DNA of 64,000 nucleotides from Pedobacter sp. Bi126 (GTDB taxonomy: Bacteria; Bacteroidota; Bacteroidia; Sphingobacteriales; Sphingobacteriaceae). The DNA lies in contig NZ_CAKKMS010000002.1 in the NCBI RefSeq assembly GCF_918698245.1, positions 310,001-374,000 of the forward strand, in the 5' to 3' direction. The notes beneath the pieces were generated by a model. That model was given only the letters and a program-made list of their open reading frames with translations. It was not told the origin of the DNA and ran no database searches. The position numbers were made by a program, and so were the translations under genes. Within the stretch, counting starts at the first letter, position 1. Each line of letters starts with the position of its first letter. Below, piece by piece: positions 7,501-16,212 of the stretch.

Positions 7501-10168
7501 CGGTATTTACATTTACAATTTCTATTTTATGGTCTTTTCCGGTAACCAACATGCCACTCAAACGGTCGCCTTTTTCTGGTCGGATACCCAAATAACTGCT
7601 ATATACATGATAAGGAATGCTGAAATTATCAATGCTGAAATTACCTCCTGGTTCGAAAACTTTGGTTGTAAAGTTTGCCCTTAACACGCCAGGAGCGGTA
7701 TTGTTCTCATTGAGGTTGGTGTTAATCTGAGCTGTACCATTCTGGTTTAAAGTGCCTTCGAAAATAGTTTTAACCTGCGATTCGAAGTTAACCGTTGGGT
7801 TATCGAAACTAAAACCCTCAAAACCTTTAAATTTAGTCTCTGTAGTGTTTAAGTTTACATCAACCTTCGCTTTTAAGTTTTGCGCAACAGCACCGAATAG
7901 CCATTTGGCCGATAGGGTAGCGGCTGAGGTTCCTGAGCTCAAATATGTTCTGTTGCCAACGTTGAAATCAATCTTCAAACGGTTTGGCATTACGGTTTCG
8001 ATTTTTAGGGTTTTGGTAAATGTAGCTCCACCTGCTTTAACTTTCGCCATCCAGTTACCAGTTGGCGCTGTGCTTTCAGTAGCGGTTTTAAAGGTGTAGA
8101 ATCCATTTAAAGGTTTGCCATTGATCAATCTTCTGTATAGCTGACCTTTCGGGTTATAGAACTCCATGGTTACCGGATAATTGGCTGGCAGTTTTTTTAG
8201 TTTGTCTTCCAACACGAAAGAAACAAATAAACTGTCACCTGGCCGCCATACGCCGCGCTCGCCGTAAATAAAGCCTTTTAAGCCACTTTGAACTACATCG
8301 CCACCTACATCAAAGCGGCTTAACGGAAGTGAGCTTCCGTCGTCTAATTTAAGGTAGCCGCGTTCTGAACCATTTTTAGCGATCAATAAGAAAGGCTGAC
8401 GTTTTAGGTCAAAACTTGCAAAGCCATCACCATCTGTTTTAGTAGTGAATATGATCTGTTTCTGGTAATCCATCAACTCCAGGTTTACACCACTTAATGG
8501 TTTTGCTGTCAATAAATCTGTTGCAACAATAAGCATACTGTTATCGTTACCCCGTTTGGCCACCAAACCAATATTTGAGGCAATTAAGTTTCTGCTGGCC
8601 CAGCGCTGGTTAGTGTAAAACGATGGCGTACATGGATTGTCTTTATCATTCCACCTGTAATTTGGCGGGTAATAGTTATTGTAACGCTGCCAAAAGTCAT
8701 CGTCTTCGTCAATTTTTTCACCATAACCTTCATAATCTCCATATTCGGCTTCTTCATCACCACCATCGGCTTTTTCTTCCCCGGTTTTACAATTGTAAGC
8801 ATTGTATTCCTGTCTGAAAGCAATGGTAACCCTGTACATGGCACCAGGCTCAGTACGGATCATTTTGTCAAGATCAAGGGTGAAACGGTTCTTTTTATGG
8901 AGGTTAAGTGCCTTATCTTCATCTAATCGCACGGTTTTTTGCAGAATAGGTTTTGCTACCCTACGCAACTCGTTACCATCTTTATAACTATTCGTTTGAA
9001 AAAACTGTGGTATATTGTTTTCGTAAATTTTGATCACGGTAACATCAACCGCCTTTAAATTAATCGCTTCGAAAGGTAAAACCAGCTTTCCGGAGTTAGG
9101 TAAAATGGTACCATTGCCTGCAATGGTAACGGCCGGTAATTTATCCTCGAAAACAAGATTGGCTACTTTACCGTTTGGAAGTGTTTTCGCATTGATGTTT
9201 TCTACTCCTGCATTCACACTTAAAGTATAATTGCCTTTAAGTTCTTCGCCAGCATAAACCTTAACCTGACTGGCATCAATGGTATACCTTAAATCGCTCA
9301 GATTGCCAAGCGTAATCATACCTGTTAAATCCTGTCCTACACCAATCGGTTCAGAAAATTGCACCAATGCATAATCTTCTTCGCCCTGGATGGCTTTCAT
9401 ATCCAAAATTTCGAACTTGTTTACTGCCGGAACACGGATTTCTACTTCTCCTTTTTGTTCCGCGTCGATGGCATCGCCATCCCAGTCTATTTTTAATGTT
9501 TGATCGTTTCCAGTCTTTTTTATACTATCGATAGTGAATTTTGAAGTGTTTTTTGCCGGATCGTGCTGCCATTTGATTTTTAGCTTTTGGTCAAAATCCA
9601 ATGAAATCGTTTTCTCTATTTTATTGGTTTCTTCTACGTCAGCAGTAGCCACTTCACCGGTTAATTTCATGTAATCCATCGCAGTATTGTTCTGCGAAAC
9701 CAATCCGTTTTGAGAAAGCATCATCCCTGGGGTAATTACTTTAAACTCAAAGTCGAAATCTTCAAGGCCTTTTTCTGTAGCAGAAACTTCCGAAAGTTTG
9801 AATGTAGCTTCGTAGTTTTTGCCAGGTTTGAGGTTTTCATCAGGTCTAAATTCAACCGTCTGCGGATCTATCCAATAGGTTTTGCCCGAGATAGAAGGGG
9901 AGAAGTCGAACAGTTCGCGTGAATCTGCTTTGCCCAGATCCTGCATCCCTGTTGCCGCATTGGCTAAATGAACTCTGATAAAACTTTTTTTGGAAATGGT
10001 TCCAGAAGTATAGGCTTCGATATATTTTGCATAAGCCTGATTTTCTTCATGATTTTTTTTCTTTCTGTTGAAATAGATAAATACAATTGCCGCTATAGAA
10101 ACAGCAAGCAATCCGATGAAGATAAATTTCTTTTTAGAGGAAGATTGGTAGGTAGATGGTTGTTCCAT
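4577..10168 (-). CDS. Alpha-2-macroglobulin family protein with thioester motif
   Basis: A 1863-residue protein with an N-terminal transmembrane anchor (about residues 14-31, after a KKK stretch). The rest is a series of MG beta-sandwich domains, an MG/bait-type central region, and a C-terminal thioester/alpha-alpha toroid domain. The thioester motif is intact: PHGCIEQ with the cysteine near residue 1413. Bacterial alpha-2-macroglobulins are thought to trap attacking proteases in the periplasm; pairing with PbpC suggests protection or repair of the envelope. There is no lipobox, unlike E. coli YfhM, so anchoring would be by the N-terminal helix. An acidic, low-complexity stretch (about residues 455-485, rich in E, D, G, Y) interrupts the domain series. 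pbpC lies downstream beyond the RAYT element. Confidence 0.92.
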   Translation of the reverse strand: MEQPSTYQSSSKKKFIFIGLLAVSIAAIVFIYFNRKKKNHEENQAYAKYIEAYTSGTISKKSFIRVHLANAATGMQDLGKADSRELFDFSPSISGKTYWIDPQTVEFRPDENLKPGKNYEATFKLSEVSATEKGLEDFDFEFKVITPGMMLSQNGLVSQNNTAMDYMKLTGEVATADVEETNKIEKTISLDFDQKLKIKWQHDPAKNTSKFTIDSIKKTGNDQTLKIDWDGDAIDAEQKGEVEIRVPAVNKFEILDMKAIQGEEDYALVQFSEPIGVGQDLTGMITLGNLSDLRYTIDASQVKVYAGEELKGNYTLSVNAGVENINAKTLPNGKVANLVFEDKLPAVTIAGNGTILPNSGKLVLPFEAINLKAVDVTVIKIYENNIPQFFQTNSYKDGNELRRVAKPILQKTVRLDEDKALNLHKKNRFTLDLDKMIRTEPGAMYRVTIAFRQEYNAYNCKTGEEKADGGDEEAEYGDYEGYGEKIDEDDDFWQRYNNYYPPNYRWNDKDNPCTPSFYTNQRWASRNLIASNIGLVAKRGNDNSMLIVATDLLTAKPLSGVNLELMDYQKQIIFTTKTDGDGFASFDLKRQPFLLIAKNGSERGYLKLDDGSSLPLSRFDVGGDVVQSGLKGFIYGERGVWRPGDSLFVSFVLEDKLKKLPANYPVTMEFYNPKGQLYRRLINGKPLNGFYTFKTATESTAPTGNWMAKVKAGGATFTKTLKIETVMPNRLKIDFNVGNRTYLSSGTSAATLSAKWLFGAVAQNLKAKVDVNLNTTETKFKGFEGFSFDNPTVNFESQVKTIFEGTLNQNGTAQINTNLNENNTAPGVLRANFTTKVFEPGGNFSIDNFSIPYHVYSSYLGIRPEKGDRLSGMLVTGKDHKIEIVNVNTDGKLLSGTKTVQVELYKTQWRWWWEQDDQYTYANFTQNQYNKLVESHQVNLSNGKGSWNLRVDEPEWGRYLILVRDANGGHVTGKSVYVDWPGWAQREQGSNPTEASMLSFTANKEKFTVGEDITLTIPTGKNGRALISIENGSRVLKTFWVDTKAGQTQFKFKAEKEMAPNVFANITLLQPHAQTVNDLPIRMYGAIPLSVEDPQTILKPTIKMLDKIKPETENTITVAEQNGKAMTYTIALVDEGLLDLTRFKTPDPHGAFYAREGLGVKTWDLFDYVLGAWGGNLERILSIGGDGSINKNLNPAKANRFKAVVKFMGPFTVGKSESKTHKFKLPQYIGAVRAMVVAGQDAAYGFTEKSVQVKKPLMVLATLPRVIGPGESFTLPVTVFTTENNLKNVSVQLQANNLIVQGSNKQQLYYKQTGEQMTYFEVKAPNTVGIAKVKVIAQSGAEKTVYDVEMDIRNPNPYVTNVVSATVQPHTKWAVNYLPIGMTGTNSGSLEVSSIPAINLGKRLSYLIQYPHGCIEQTTSGIFPQLFLDRLSPLNEQQKATTEKNIKAGINRLKGFQTTDGGLSYWPGEGTSDEWGSNYAGHFLVEAQNAGYTLPVGLLDELLRFQKSKAANWAPNSNNFYGGDLSQAYRLYMLALAKKPEMAAMNRLKAFEYLSIAAKWRLAAAYKLAGQNDVAQNMIRGLDTSIQAYKQLGGTYGSDVRDEAMILETLTLLGQKAKAASLLQPLAAKLGENTWYSTQTTAYSLLAIAKFCGSNQSANKLQYQYVLDGKSARVSSNQYINSTPVTFKGNTASITNNGNNVLFVRLVLEGQPIAGQNNFLPNRPEVLDMNVTYKRLNGKVLDPTTLKQGTDFYAEVTVKNPGRMGYYEQMALTQIFPSGWEIINTRVNDNQSILASSPFTYQDIRDDRVFTYFNVREGESLVYKVLLNASYLGKYYLSAVQCEAMYNNDISTTEAGKWVQVVK

Positions 10169-10302
10169 GTTTGAAATTCGTTAAGATAAATGGAAATATA
10201 ATGGTGCGGTAAAAGCAATAGATGTGCCGCAATTTATCCTTTGCGTCCGAAACCCTATATTCCATCCGAAAATAAACTAAAATTCACGTTAAAATAAATT
10301 AT

Positions 10303-10335
10303 GTTGAAAATTAACACTTAGGGTTTGTTCCTTTG
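10303..10335 (+). promoter_or_regulatory. Possible promoter for the secreted NTF2-like gene
   Basis: GTTG at 10303-10306 and TTCCTTTG at 10328-10335 resemble the Bacteroidota -33 (TTTG) and -7 (TAnnTTTG) boxes, each with one mismatch. Transcription would start near 10342, which fits translation from the ATG at 10382 and not from an upstream start at 10325. Confidence 0.35.
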
Positions 10336-10381
10336 CATGGTTTTGGATAAGTTTACAACATTAACCCCAATACAACCAGAT

Positions 10382-10819
10382 ATGATAAAGAAACTCTTGA
10401 TTTTTTCAAGCCTGTTAATTACAGCAAATTTTTGTTTTGCACAAAAGACAAATGCAGAAAAAGAAGTTAATGAAGCTGTAAACAAACTTATTGGTCTAAT
10501 GATTAATCCTGATAGCTTAGGCTTAGACAAGTTGTTACTTAATAATTTAAGTTATGGTCACTCAAGTGGAAAAGTGCAAACTAAACAAGAGTTTATGCAT
10601 TCATTATTATCAGGCGAATCAGATTTTTTAGATGATATTATTCTGGGTGATCCAAAAACAATTATTCAAGGGAATACTGCTCTAGTGAGACATAAACTAA
10701 TGGCCCAAACAAATGATAAGGGTGTAAAGGGAAGTGTAAATTTATATATTCTTTTAATCTGGAGTAAAGAAAAGTCGGGCTGGAAATTAATTGGAAGACA
10801 GGCTGTTAAGGTGCCTTAG
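10382..10819 (+). CDS. Secreted NTF2-like (DUF4440/SnoaL-type) protein
   Basis: A 145-residue protein with a clear signal peptide (MIKKLLIFSSLLITANFCFA, cleavage before QKT). The mature part has the alpha+beta pattern of small NTF2-like proteins: an N-terminal helix with a repeated EVNEAVNKL phase, then strands ending in WKLIGRQAVKV. I chose the ATG at 10382 over one at 10325 because the signal peptide begins here and a promoter-like sequence lies just before it. Function is unknown; the fold is used by enzymes, binding proteins and immunity proteins alike. It is convergent with the gene at 10942. Confidence 0.75.
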   Translation: MIKKLLIFSSLLITANFCFAQKTNAEKEVNEAVNKLIGLMINPDSLGLDKLLLNNLSYGHSSGKVQTKQEFMHSLLSGESDFLDDIILGDPKTIIQGNTALVRHKLMAQTNDKGVKGSVNLYILLIWSKEKSGWKLIGRQAVKVP

Positions 10820-10823
10820 GTTA

Positions 10824-10940
10824 GTTTGGAGTTTACAGTTTGGAGTTTTCAGTTTTGGATGCAGAACTGGCGATAAGTACTAAGTTAAATACTTAAAACC
10901 TATAAAGAGTGACTCCAAACTCACCACCCTAAACTCCCAA
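10824..10940. repeat. Facing heptamer arrays between convergent genes
   Basis: At 10824-10858 there are five 7-bp units of the form GTTTGGA or GTTTACA, starting 4 nt after the TAG of the upstream gene. At 10913-10940 four units read GTTGGGA then GTTTAGG and so on outward on the minus strand, starting directly after the TAA of the gene at 10942. The two arrays are inverted relative to each other, so a transcript through the region could fold into a long imperfect hairpin. This may act as a two-way terminator. Confidence 0.8.
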
Positions 10941-10941
10941 C

Positions 10942-11346
10942 TTACTTAATCATCACTCCAGGTCTGTTTACCAGCGGAATCTTGATCATATTGGAATCGA
11001 TGATGCTTTCGGGCAAGAAAATGAATTTCTTATCATAAATAGTACTACCAATATAATAGCTTAGCCAATATTCGTTAGTTAAGCCGAAAACTTCGGGATC
11101 TATGGCTTCCACTCCTGCAAAAGAATTTGCTTCCATGTCGCCTACAAAATGCCTTAAAACAGAAGTTTTTACCTGTTTGCCGTCTTTTTCTCCATAACCT
11201 TTAGAGCTGATTAAAACATTGGTTATCGGTTCGTTTTTTAAATTAACGAGATAAACCGTCCAGCTTTTTACTTCAGGTGTTTCGCCCATCAATACAACGG
11301 CCATTGCGATATCTTCAACTGTATTTTCTGGTAAATCTGCTTTCAA
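10942..11346 (-). CDS. Conserved hypothetical protein next to topA
   Basis: About 134 residues, soluble, with no signal peptide. It starts with an amphipathic ADLPENTVEDIAMAVV segment and continues as an all-beta-looking protein (SWTVYLVNLKNEPITNVLISSKGYG). I do not recognise a characterised family. The start is uncertain: no in-frame ATG exists between the upstream stop (11377-11379) and the conserved-looking N-terminus. Translation would have to begin at TTG (11346) or at ATT (11373), which would add IKQFKQLTQ. The gene is 94 nt downstream of topA in the same direction, beyond a hairpin at 11393. Confidence 0.65.
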   Translation of the reverse strand: MKADLPENTVEDIAMAVVLMGETPEVKSWTVYLVNLKNEPITNVLISSKGYGEKDGKQVKTSVLRHFVGDMEANSFAGVEAIDPEVFGLTNEYWLSYYIGSTIYDKKFIFLPESIIDSNMIKIPLVNRPGVMIK

Positions 11347-11392
11347 CTGGGTTAACTGTTTAAACTGCTTAATCGGTTAATTGTATAATTTA

Positions 11393-11424
11393 TTTTAGGA
11401 TGATAGAATCCTACCATCCTAAAA
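11393..11424 (-). terminator. Hairpin between topA and the hypothetical gene
   Basis: A 10-bp perfect stem TTTTAGGATG / CATCCTAAAA with a 12-nt loop lies 16 nt after the topA stop. The U-run is short, so it may be a partial terminator or an mRNA-end stabiliser. Confidence 0.5.
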
Positions 11425-11439
11425 TCATTTAATCCTGGC

Positions 11440-14001
11440 CTATTTTTTCTTCCCTACAGCCTTTTTAGCAGGAGCTTTTTTCTTTGCCGGTGCTTTTTTC
11501 TTCGTTTCGAAAGCATTAGGCACCTGCTCTACAATCATTTTCTTAACCACTTCCAAATCAATATCAACCAATTCTTCCGGCGTATATTTTTGTTTGGTGG
11601 CCTCGTTATTCCTCAATTTAAGCATCAGTTTGCCAAAACGGATAAACGGTCCCCAACGGCCGTTTTCGATAGATATTTTTTCAGCATCCCAGGTTTTAAT
11701 GTATCTGTTAGCCTCTTTTTCTACTTTTTTGCCGATTAAGGTATTAATGTCTTCTTGTGTTAAATTGTCGAAATCGTATCCTTTTGCAGGAATATTGATA
11801 AAGAGATCGTTCCATTTGATAAACGGACCAAAGCGGCCTTTGCCCTTTGTTACACCTAAACCTTCGTAATAGGCAATAGGTGCATCATCATCCATTTTCT
11901 GGCGGATAATTTCAACTGCTCTTTCATAAGTAACCGATAAAGGCTCCTCGTTTTTAGGAAGTGAAATAAAACTTTCGCCCCATTTAACGTATGGTCCAAA
12001 ACGGCCAACCCCGATCATTACCTCTTTACCTTCAAAATCAGGCAGGGAGAAAGGAAGTTTAAACAATTCTAAAGCATCATCTAAAGTAATGGTTGCAACA
12101 GATTGTGTGCGCATTAAGCTGGCATACCGAGGTTTTTCCTCTTCATCAAGCTCTCCAATTTGAACCAATGGTCCAAATTTACCTACTTTAGTGTATACAT
12201 TTTTACCAGTAGCAGGGTCTAAACCCAATAAGCGCTCTCCTGTGGCACGCTCTGCAGTTTCAAGCGTTGTTTCTACTTCGGTATGAAATGGATTATAGAA
12301 TGAGTGCAGCATTTTTGTCCACTCTTGTAAACCTTGGGCAATTTCATCAAATTCTTTCTCCACCTTTGCCGTGAAGTTAAAATCGACAATGCCTTTAAAA
12401 TGTTCTACCAAGAAATCGTTTACTACTTCACCAATATCGGTAGGGAAGAGTTTTGATTTCTCCGCACCGGTAATTTCTGATTTTATTTCTTTTTTTACCT
12501 GTCCATCAGCTAAAATGATAGAAGTAAACTTGCGTTGTTTACCATCTCTATCTTCTTTAATCACATAACCACGGTTTTGTACCGTAGAAATGGTTGGTGC
12601 ATAAGTAGACGGGCGGCCAATGCCCAGTTCTTCTAGTTTTTTAACTAAACTGGCCTCTGTATATCTTGCTGGCGGACGCGAATAACGCTCGGTTGCCTGC
12701 ATTTCTTTTAAAAACAGTTCCTGTCCCTTGCTTAACGGAGGTAAAATTGCGCCACCTTCTTTTTCTTCGTTTTCTTCATCATCGGTAGATTCCAGATAAA
12801 CTTTTAAGAAACCATCAAATTTTAATACCTCACCTTCAGCAACTAAATGTTCTTTTCGGGTTGAGGCGGTAATCTGAGCGGTTGTTTTTTCGAATAATGC
12901 TTCACTCATTTGTGAAGCAATAGCGCGTTTCCAGATTAAATCGTACAAGCGTTTTTCGGAAATATCGCCGTCTACACTGTGTCTGTCGAAATAAGTAGGG
13001 CGGATGGCTTCGTGAGCCTCCTGGGCACCAGCAGATTTTGTTTTATAAACACGGTGTTGGTGGTATTTATCGCCGTAAGCAGATTTAATTTCAGCAGCAG
13101 CTGCGTTTAACGCAGTTTCGGACAAGTTTACAGAGTCTGTTCTCATGTAGGTAATCTTACCTGCTTCGTACAGTCTTTGTGCAACCTGCATGGTTCTGGC
13201 TACCGAAAATCCTAATTTTCTGGAAGCTTCTTGTTGTAAGGTTGAAGTGGTAAATGGGGCTGCAGGATTACGTTTAGCCGGCCTTGTTTCCAGACTGGTA
13301 ATATCGAACCTGGCATTTACACAGTCTTGAAGGAATTTTTCAGCATCAGCCTCATTTTCGAAGCGTTGTGGCAATTCTGCTTTTACTATTTCTTTTCCTT
13401 TGCCAGTAGCAAACTGGGCAGTAATTTTATAGGCAGCAGCTGCATTAAAGTTTAAAACTTCTCTTTCTCTATCAACAATTAAACGCACAGCAACTGATTG
13501 TACGCGACCTGCAGACAATGATGGCTTTACCTTTTTCCATAAAACAGGAGAAAGTTCAAAGCCCACCAAACGATCTAATACACGACGTGCCTGTTGCGCA
13601 TTTACCAGGTTGTAATCTATTCCCCGCGGACTGTCGATTGCTTTTAAAATTGCTGGTTTGGTAATTTCATGAAAAACGATGCGTTTTGTTTTCTCCACTT
13701 TTAGGCCTAAAGTTTCGAATAAGTGCCACGAAATAGCTTCCCCTTCACGGTCCTCATCGGATGCTAGCCATACCATTTCGGCTTCCTTAGCTAGTTTTTT
13801 TAACTCGGCGACAATGTTTTTCTTGTCGGCGGGTACCTCGTATGTCTGCGCAAAATTATTTTTGATATCAATGGCCATGTCACCTTTAACTAAATCGCGG
13901 ATGTGGCCATAGCTAGATTTTACAAGAAAATCTTTACCTAGGTAGCCTTCTATAGTTTTAGCTTTTGCGGGTGACTCGACGATTAATAAATTTTTGGCCA
14001 T
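11440..14001 (-). CDS. topA: DNA topoisomerase I (type IA)
   Basis: An 853-residue topoisomerase I that relaxes negative supercoils. The Toprim domain begins LLIVESPAKAKTIEGYLG and holds the acidic DEDREGEAISWH motif. The catalytic tyrosine is in TYMRTDSVNLS (about Y285). The C-terminal half carries repeated topo C-terminal modules, each with GRFGPF/GRWGPF-like cores. It ends in a lysine/alanine tail with KKAPAKK repeats, a DNA-binding extension common in this phylum. Length and motif order are normal, and the ATG at 14001 fits the family N-terminus. Confidence 0.97.
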   Translation of the reverse strand: MAKNLLIVESPAKAKTIEGYLGKDFLVKSSYGHIRDLVKGDMAIDIKNNFAQTYEVPADKKNIVAELKKLAKEAEMVWLASDEDREGEAISWHLFETLGLKVEKTKRIVFHEITKPAILKAIDSPRGIDYNLVNAQQARRVLDRLVGFELSPVLWKKVKPSLSAGRVQSVAVRLIVDREREVLNFNAAAAYKITAQFATGKGKEIVKAELPQRFENEADAEKFLQDCVNARFDITSLETRPAKRNPAAPFTTSTLQQEASRKLGFSVARTMQVAQRLYEAGKITYMRTDSVNLSETALNAAAAEIKSAYGDKYHQHRVYKTKSAGAQEAHEAIRPTYFDRHSVDGDISEKRLYDLIWKRAIASQMSEALFEKTTAQITASTRKEHLVAEGEVLKFDGFLKVYLESTDDEENEEKEGGAILPPLSKGQELFLKEMQATERYSRPPARYTEASLVKKLEELGIGRPSTYAPTISTVQNRGYVIKEDRDGKQRKFTSIILADGQVKKEIKSEITGAEKSKLFPTDIGEVVNDFLVEHFKGIVDFNFTAKVEKEFDEIAQGLQEWTKMLHSFYNPFHTEVETTLETAERATGERLLGLDPATGKNVYTKVGKFGPLVQIGELDEEEKPRYASLMRTQSVATITLDDALELFKLPFSLPDFEGKEVMIGVGRFGPYVKWGESFISLPKNEEPLSVTYERAVEIIRQKMDDDAPIAYYEGLGVTKGKGRFGPFIKWNDLFINIPAKGYDFDNLTQEDINTLIGKKVEKEANRYIKTWDAEKISIENGRWGPFIRFGKLMLKLRNNEATKQKYTPEELVDIDLEVVKKMIVEQVPNAFETKKKAPAKKKAPAKKAVGKKK

Positions 14002-14519
14002 GAAATACGTTTTTGTGCAAATAAAGCTATAATTAAAGCATAAATCAAAACATGAATAGAATTAAATACAATTTTTTTATTAAATGCAGCGGAAATATGT
14101 TGGTTTATAGGGCGATTTTTGTAGGGTTTTAATCTTGTTTTGTTTTTGAAAAACACTACCCATGCTATTAGGCTAGGGTTGGTCCCGCCCCCGTTTCTGC
14201 CGATGAAAAATCGGCATCTCACTTCGGTCGGGTTTAGGTGGCTTGGCTAATGCTGCTATTTAGGTTTTAACGGCGTTGTGCCAAGCTGAAGGTACAAAAT
14301 GGCATCAGGCCTTGTTAATTAAACCCGATAAAGCGGAATAGCCCACAGCGTAGCGAGGACTATAAGCGATAGCGGGGCTGTAAACCGCCAAGAACCACTG
14401 CCTTCAATTTTCTAATCAGAAAAGACGCTTATTTAAAGGACGAAATACATGCTTTCATTTTCAATCAAAACCTTAAGCTCTTTAATTATTCAAATCGCAT
14501 AATTTACAACAACGTTACG
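14002..14519. other. 518-bp gap without a convincing gene
   Basis: No coding sequence is supported. At 14199-14215 a small hairpin GCCGAT-gaaaa-ATCGGC lies inside a GC-richer stretch (14170-14240). At 14325-14400 there is another GC-rich stretch with echoing words (AGCGTAGCGAGGA, AGCGATAGCGG). These stretches stand out from the AT-rich flanks and may be old dispersed intergenic elements, but no second copy is in this window. Confidence 0.4.
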
Positions 14520-14548
14520 TTGACACAACCTATTTGTGCCTATATTCG
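14520..14548 (+). promoter_or_regulatory. Promoter of the glutathione peroxidase gene
   Basis: TTG at 14520-14522 and TATATTCG at 14541-14548 match the Bacteroidota -33/-7 pattern (TTTG, about 18-nt spacer, TAnnTTTG) with one mismatch in the -7 box. The start codon follows 20 nt later. Confidence 0.45.
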
Positions 14549-14568
14549 TATATAAAAATAAAACAACG

Positions 14569-15081
14569 ATGATCAGCACAATTCTAATCCTATTAAACTT
14601 ATTGGTATCTCCACCAAAAAATGTTTACGATTTCAGCTTTAAAACCATTGATGGTAAAGAAATTAAACTATCGAAATTTAAAGGCAAAAAAATCTTAATT
14701 GTTAACACCGCTTCTAAATGTGGTTTTACCCCACAGTACGAAGATTTAGAAAAACTTCAAAAGCAATATGGTAAAAAGGTAGTATTAATTGGTTTCCCTG
14801 CGGGTAACTTCGGCGGACAGGAGTTTTCTACCAATGCAGAGATTAAAGAATTTTGTACCGGAAAATACAATGTATCTTTTATGTTGGCAGAGAAAAGCAG
14901 TGTTAAAGGTGATGATATCAGTCCATTGTTCAAGTATTTAACTTCTCAAACGAATACGGAAGAGCAAGGTGATATTAAATGGAACTTTGAGAAATTCTTG
15001 ATTAATGAAAAAGGAGAATTGGTACACCGTTTCCGTTCTAAAACAAAACCTACTGACGAAGCGATTGTTAAAAACTTATAA
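14569..15081 (+). CDS. Glutathione peroxidase family thiol peroxidase
   Basis: A 170-residue thioredoxin-fold peroxidase that reduces hydrogen peroxide or lipid hydroperoxides. The peroxidatic residue is cysteine, not selenocysteine, at C51 in NTASKCGFTPQY. The family GGQEF and IKWNFEKFLI motifs (Gln, Trp, Asn of the catalytic tetrad) follow, and a second cysteine in EFCTGKYNV could be the resolving one. Such Cys-type members usually draw electrons from thioredoxin and not from glutathione. A short hydrophobic N-terminus (MISTILILLNLLVS) may target it to the envelope. The ATG at 14569 was chosen because a start at 14536 would lie inside the promoter region. Confidence 0.92.
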   Translation: MISTILILLNLLVSPPKNVYDFSFKTIDGKEIKLSKFKGKKILIVNTASKCGFTPQYEDLEKLQKQYGKKVVLIGFPAGNFGGQEFSTNAEIKEFCTGKYNVSFMLAEKSSVKGDDISPLFKYLTSQTNTEEQGDIKWNFEKFLINEKGELVHRFRSKTKPTDEAIVKNL

Positions 15082-15082
15082 A

Positions 15083-15139
15083 GCTTAGCGTTTAGGGGTT
15101 AGTGTTTAGGCGCTAAACCCTAAACGCTAACCCTTTAAC
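15083..15139. repeat. Facing heptamer arrays forming a long imperfect hairpin
   Basis: Four 7-bp units (GCTTAGC, then GTTTAGG-like) start 1 nt after the gpx stop. They are followed at once by inverted units (GCTAAAC, CCTAAAC, GCTAACC) that read G/T-rich outward from the convergent aquaporin gene. The arms pair over about 20 bp around a GCG centre. This is the most compact example of the window's heptamer family and a likely bidirectional terminator. Confidence 0.85.
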
Positions 15140-15152
15140 AATTCCATTTAAA

Positions 15153-15860
15153 TTAGTTTTTCTCCAAAACTGTTTTCCAAACCAAGGCACTGAGCGCCGC
15201 ACCAATAATGGGTGCTACAATAAATAGCCAAACCTGGCTTAAAGCTTCTCCACCAACCAAAAGTGCAGGGCCAATACTTCTTGCCGGATTTACTGATACA
15301 CCCGTTACCGGAATGCCCACAATATGGATCAGTGTTAAACTTAAGCCAATTGCAAGTCCTGCAAAGCCGCCGTTGATATTTTTAGTAGAGGTTGAGCCGA
15401 AAATCACCAATAAGAAAATAAAGGTGAGTACAACTTCGGCAATAAAACCAGCTGCTAAACTGTAATGTTGTGGAGAAAGTGCTGCAAAACCGTTTTGCCC
15501 TAATCCATTTACTGTTAAAGAATATTCTGCTTTCCCTGATGCAATTTGTAGTAAAATAAATGCGCCTGCAATGCCGCCTAATACCTGAGCCACAATGTAA
15601 TAAGCAGCTTCAGAAATTTTCATCCGGCCGGCAATTACCATTCCGATTGAAATTGCCGGATTAATGTGACAGCCTGAAATGTGCCCAATAGCATAAGCCA
15701 TAGCCGTAACTGATAAGCCAAAGGCAAAAGATATGCCTAATAAGCCTACGCCGGTTGTGCCATTTGCGCCAGCTATAACCGCGCTGCCACAACCCATTAA
15801 AACCAATACGAGCGTGCCTAGAAATTCGGCACTGAATTTAGAAAGTTTACTTGTCTCCAT
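15153..15860 (-). CDS. aqpZ: Aquaporin, AqpZ-like MIP channel
   Basis: A 235-residue membrane channel with six helices and the two half-helix motifs of the MIP family: GCHINPAISIG and GVSVNPARSIGPAL. The residues around the pore (H after F in the second helix, R after the second NPA) fit a water-selective aquaporin more than a glycerol facilitator. Length is normal. The gene stands alone, convergent with gpx, with a heptamer array just beyond its stop. Confidence 0.93.
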   Translation of the reverse strand: METSKLSKFSAEFLGTLVLVLMGCGSAVIAGANGTTGVGLLGISFAFGLSVTAMAYAIGHISGCHINPAISIGMVIAGRMKISEAAYYIVAQVLGGIAGAFILLQIASGKAEYSLTVNGLGQNGFAALSPQHYSLAAGFIAEVVLTFIFLLVIFGSTSTKNINGGFAGLAIGLSLTLIHIVGIPVTGVSVNPARSIGPALLVGGEALSQVWLFIVAPIIGAALSALVWKTVLEKN

Positions 15861-15994
15861 ATAATTTATTATTTAAAGGTTAGATGTTATCCGGATGATT
15901 GTCAATCGAATATAACTAAAAATTTAGAATATAAAATGGAATAAAATGCTTGTGATTTAGCCTGATTGAATTACGGAATTTTAGACAAGAGAAA

Positions 15995-16016
15995 GGGGCT
16001 TAAATCCATAAGCCCC
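15995..16016. terminator. Perfect GGGGCTTA/TAAGCCCC hairpin in the 15861-16212 gap
   Basis: An 8-bp GC-rich stem with a 6-nt loop. It lies about 200 nt downstream of the metallo-hydrolase stop and upstream of aqpZ. In the minus direction it is followed by TTTC only; in the plus direction by ATTTAAA. It could be a terminator or the end of a short transcript. Nothing else was recognised in this 352-bp gap. Confidence 0.4.
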
Positions 16017-16212
16017 ATTTAAACCAAACAAACTATTTATGAAGTTTATATAAAACCCATATTAGAATAAAATGTTTTGACGAAAATTAAATTATTTACA
16101 ATTTTTGCGGGTAATTATGCTTTTGCATATTCAATTGCCATTTTTTGCTCAAAATAAGTCCTACTGTAACTAAATTGATAGAAAACGGTAAGCTATTTTT
16201 GACTTTAATGTG

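Noticed and set aside
8584..8844. Minus-strand ORF of 86 codons within the macroglobulin gene
   Set aside because: It is an alternative frame over a low-complexity stretch of the larger gene.
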